From NCBI GenBank assembly GCA_934085585.1, contig CAKOHI010000014.1:1-22849 (forward strand): a stretch of DNA of 22,849 nucleotides, given 5' to 3'. Origin of the DNA: an uncultured Bacilli bacterium. Its GTDB lineage: Bacteria > Bacillota_I > Bacilli_A > RF39 > UBA660. The number at the start of each line of letters is the position of its first letter. Position 1 is the stretch's first letter. The notes under the pieces were generated by a model. It searched no databases. It saw only the letters and a list, made by a program, of their open reading frames with translations, and had not been told where the DNA came from. Below are positions 21,541 to 22,849 of this stretch, piece after piece. The position numbers were made by a program, and so were the translations under genes.

Positions 21541-22849
21541 TTATTGTCTCTATTGCATTTTCATTTGTATCACTTCCATCATAACTATATAATGTTGTTG
21601 TCCATGCACTTGGACTGGCTGCAAATCCATAATCTGACACATACATTAACCCTATTTTGGCAGGATATTCTGTTGCATTATCTGTACTATTTGTTGCATC
21701 TGGATTTGTTATTTCATTTTGATATGCGACGGATGGAGTTTTTGAAGTTATATTTGCATATGTGTTTCCTCCCACTTTCCATATTGTTGTAGCTATTTTA
21801 TTTGCCCATGTTGTTCCTATATTATTTATAAAATTTGTATTTAAGTTTGTTTTATTTAGTAAGCTTGTACTCCATGTATTTGTTGTATTTGAATTCCAAT
21901 AATATGTATTTATTGTTGACAAACTTCCTTTATAGTTATCTGTATCTAGTGGTGCTTCTCTGGCTTCATAATCTCCATCTGTTCCTAATAGATTACTATT
22001 TGCATAATCATATTTTATTAACTTTACTAATTGCTTTTCACTTACCCCATGATAACTTTCTTCAAATACTCCTACGATTCTATACAAATTATCTGTTTGG
22101 CATGGACTTTCTGTTGTTCCAAAACATACAAAATTATTTACTTGGTCACTTGGTCCTGCATATCTATATGAATTATCTCCTGCTCCATTTGCAAGTGTTG
22201 AATCATGATAATATATATTATTATTTCCTTGTACTCCGTTATATTGTGATATGACATAATTTGCTAATGTTTGGCTTGCTTCTATTTTTTCACTAACTAC
22301 ATAACTATTTGAATACTTTCCATTTGTATCCATTACTTTTACCATTATTCTATAACTTCCCCCATTAAGATTACTAAATGCATAACTATTACTTGTGCTT
22401 TCTATATATGTACTTCCATTATCTATTGAATAATAATACTTTGATATAATATTTGTTCCTTTTGTTGCACTTACTGTTGCTGTGATTGAGTTTGATGTTG
22501 TACTTGTTTCTACTTTACTAATTGTTGGATATACATATGTTCCTGAACTTACATTATATTCATATGTATTACTTCTTATCTTCTTTTTATCTATCACATA
22601 TGCTGATACTTTATAATCTTTTGTACTATTTAAATTCGTAAATGTATGTGAACTTGAACTACTTTCTACATATGTTAAGTTACTTACTGCTAGTCTATTA
22701 CTTAATCTTTGTACTTTACTTGTATTATCTAAAATTGCAAGTCCATTTGTTTCCTCGATTGCATAATAATACTTATCTATTTCATTACTTCCTTGTTCTA
22801 CATTTAAGTTTACTGTTAAGTTTGTTCCACTTTTTGTTGCTGACAAAGT
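21326..22849 (-). CDS. Large fibronectin-III-like surface protein, C-terminal part (5' end beyond window); DGR-target-like C-terminus
   Basis: The frame is open to the window edge, so at least 507 codons of a longer gene are present and the true start is outside. Two fibronectin-III/Ig-like repeats are visible. The first is about the first 105 residues (KYYYAIEE ... SAYVIDKKKIRSNTYEYNV), the second about 108-190 (KYYYSIDNGSTYI ... KVMDTNGKYSNSYVV). A domain with LYRIVGVFEESYHG, LVKLIKYDYANSNLLG and KIGLMYVSDYGFAASPSAW follows. The C-terminal module has REWTISRSA, a small variable-looking stretch, then VVRPSFSLESSVTYVSGSGSMSDPII. This final module resembles the C-type-lectin-like or DUF6273-like ends of Bacillota surface proteins, some of them DGR targets. 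Its last 215 bp are sharply G+C-richer than the rest of the gene. A surface adhesion or binding role is inferred. Confidence 0.75.
   Translation of the reverse strand, partial: TLSATKSGTNLTVNLNVEQGSNEIDKYYYAIEETNGLAILDNTSKVQRLSNRLAVSNLTYVESSSSSHTFTNLNSTKDYKVSAYVIDKKKIRSNTYEYNVSSGTYVYPTISKVETSTTSNSITATVSATKGTNIISKYYYSIDNGSTYIESTSNSYAFSNLNGGSYRIMVKVMDTNGKYSNSYVVSEKIEASQTLANYVISQYNGVQGNNNIYYHDSTLANGAGDNSYRYAGPSDQVNNFVCFGTTESPCQTDNLYRIVGVFEESYHGVSEKQLVKLIKYDYANSNLLGTDGDYEAREAPLDTDNYKGSLSTINTYYWNSNTTNTWSTSLLNKTNLNTNFINNIGTTWANKIATTIWKVGGNTYANITSKTPSVAYQNEITNPDATNSTDNATEYPAKIGLMYVSDYGFAASPSAWTTTLYSYDGSDTNENAIETINWMPMGVREWTISRSADSSHYSGCAFIVQNYSAVNVGNVDNLLVVRPSFSLESSVTYVSGSGSMSDPIIIN

Noticed and set aside
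21544..22254. Long plus-strand open frames opposite the surface-protein gene
   Set aside because: Translations are Leu/His/Tyr-rich antisense products of a Thr/Asn/Ser-rich gene and resemble no protein family.
1..22849. tRNA, rRNA, CRISPR arrays, phage integrase or attachment sites
   Set aside because: No tRNA T-arm consensus on either strand, no regularly spaced repeats, and no integrase-like or structural phage gene were found.

Overview
The window is about 22.8 kb of very AT-rich DNA (roughly 25-30% G+C by eye) in which every convincing gene is on the minus strand. Tryptophan is encoded by TGG, long reading frames are not interrupted by TGA, and one gene ends in TGA, so the code is standard and not the Mycoplasma code. 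Sporulation genes (spoIIAA, a sigma-F-like gene, spoVAC/D/E) together with recA, pcrA-ligA, recX, nrnA and ackA point to a low-G+C, spore-forming Bacillota, most likely an uncultured gut member of the Bacilli (RF39/Erysipelotrichales-like). The lineage is an inference from gene content and composition.

Layout, from low to high coordinate (reverse of transcription): (1) recA with its own near-consensus promoter and terminator, 1-1182. (2) A Rpn-type PD-(D/E)XK nuclease gene with its own promoter, 1202-2149. (3) A sporulation operon spoIIAA-sigF-spoVAC-spoVAD-spoVAE, 2195-5061, tightly coupled. spoIIAB, which normally lies between spoIIAA and sigF, is absent. (4) A single-gene unit for an LCP cell-wall ligase carrying an extra solute-binding-like domain, 5116-6589. 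(5) A six-gene operon pcrA - nucleotidyltransferase - ligA - small membrane protein - dual solute-binding/GGDEF protein - yihY, 6597-15126, with overlapping stops and starts. (6) Two paralogous exported proteins sharing a two-helix VirB2/TrbC-like core flanked by conserved cysteines, 15148-17960, each with its own promoter. (7) An ackA-nrnA-recX operon, 17949-20916. (8) A gene-free stretch of about 460 bp holding a terminator, a coding-like remnant and a strong stem-loop. (9) The 3' part of a large fibronectin-III-like surface protein gene that runs off the right edge.

The most unusual place is the 3' end of that last gene. Its final ~215 bp are abruptly G+C-rich (88/180 by hand count in 21361-21540, against 16/60 just upstream in the gene). 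Within it, a run of NNG-NNC-NNT codon triplets looks like adenine-specific mutagenesis of AAC/AAT codons. A 10-bp stem-loop with a possible pseudoknot follows the stop codon. Together this resembles the variable region of a diversity-generating retroelement (DGR) target, although no reverse transcriptase or template repeat lies in the window. The second notable point is the spoIIA locus that lacks its anti-sigma factor. The third is the pair of pilin-core proteins with no secretion machinery beside them.
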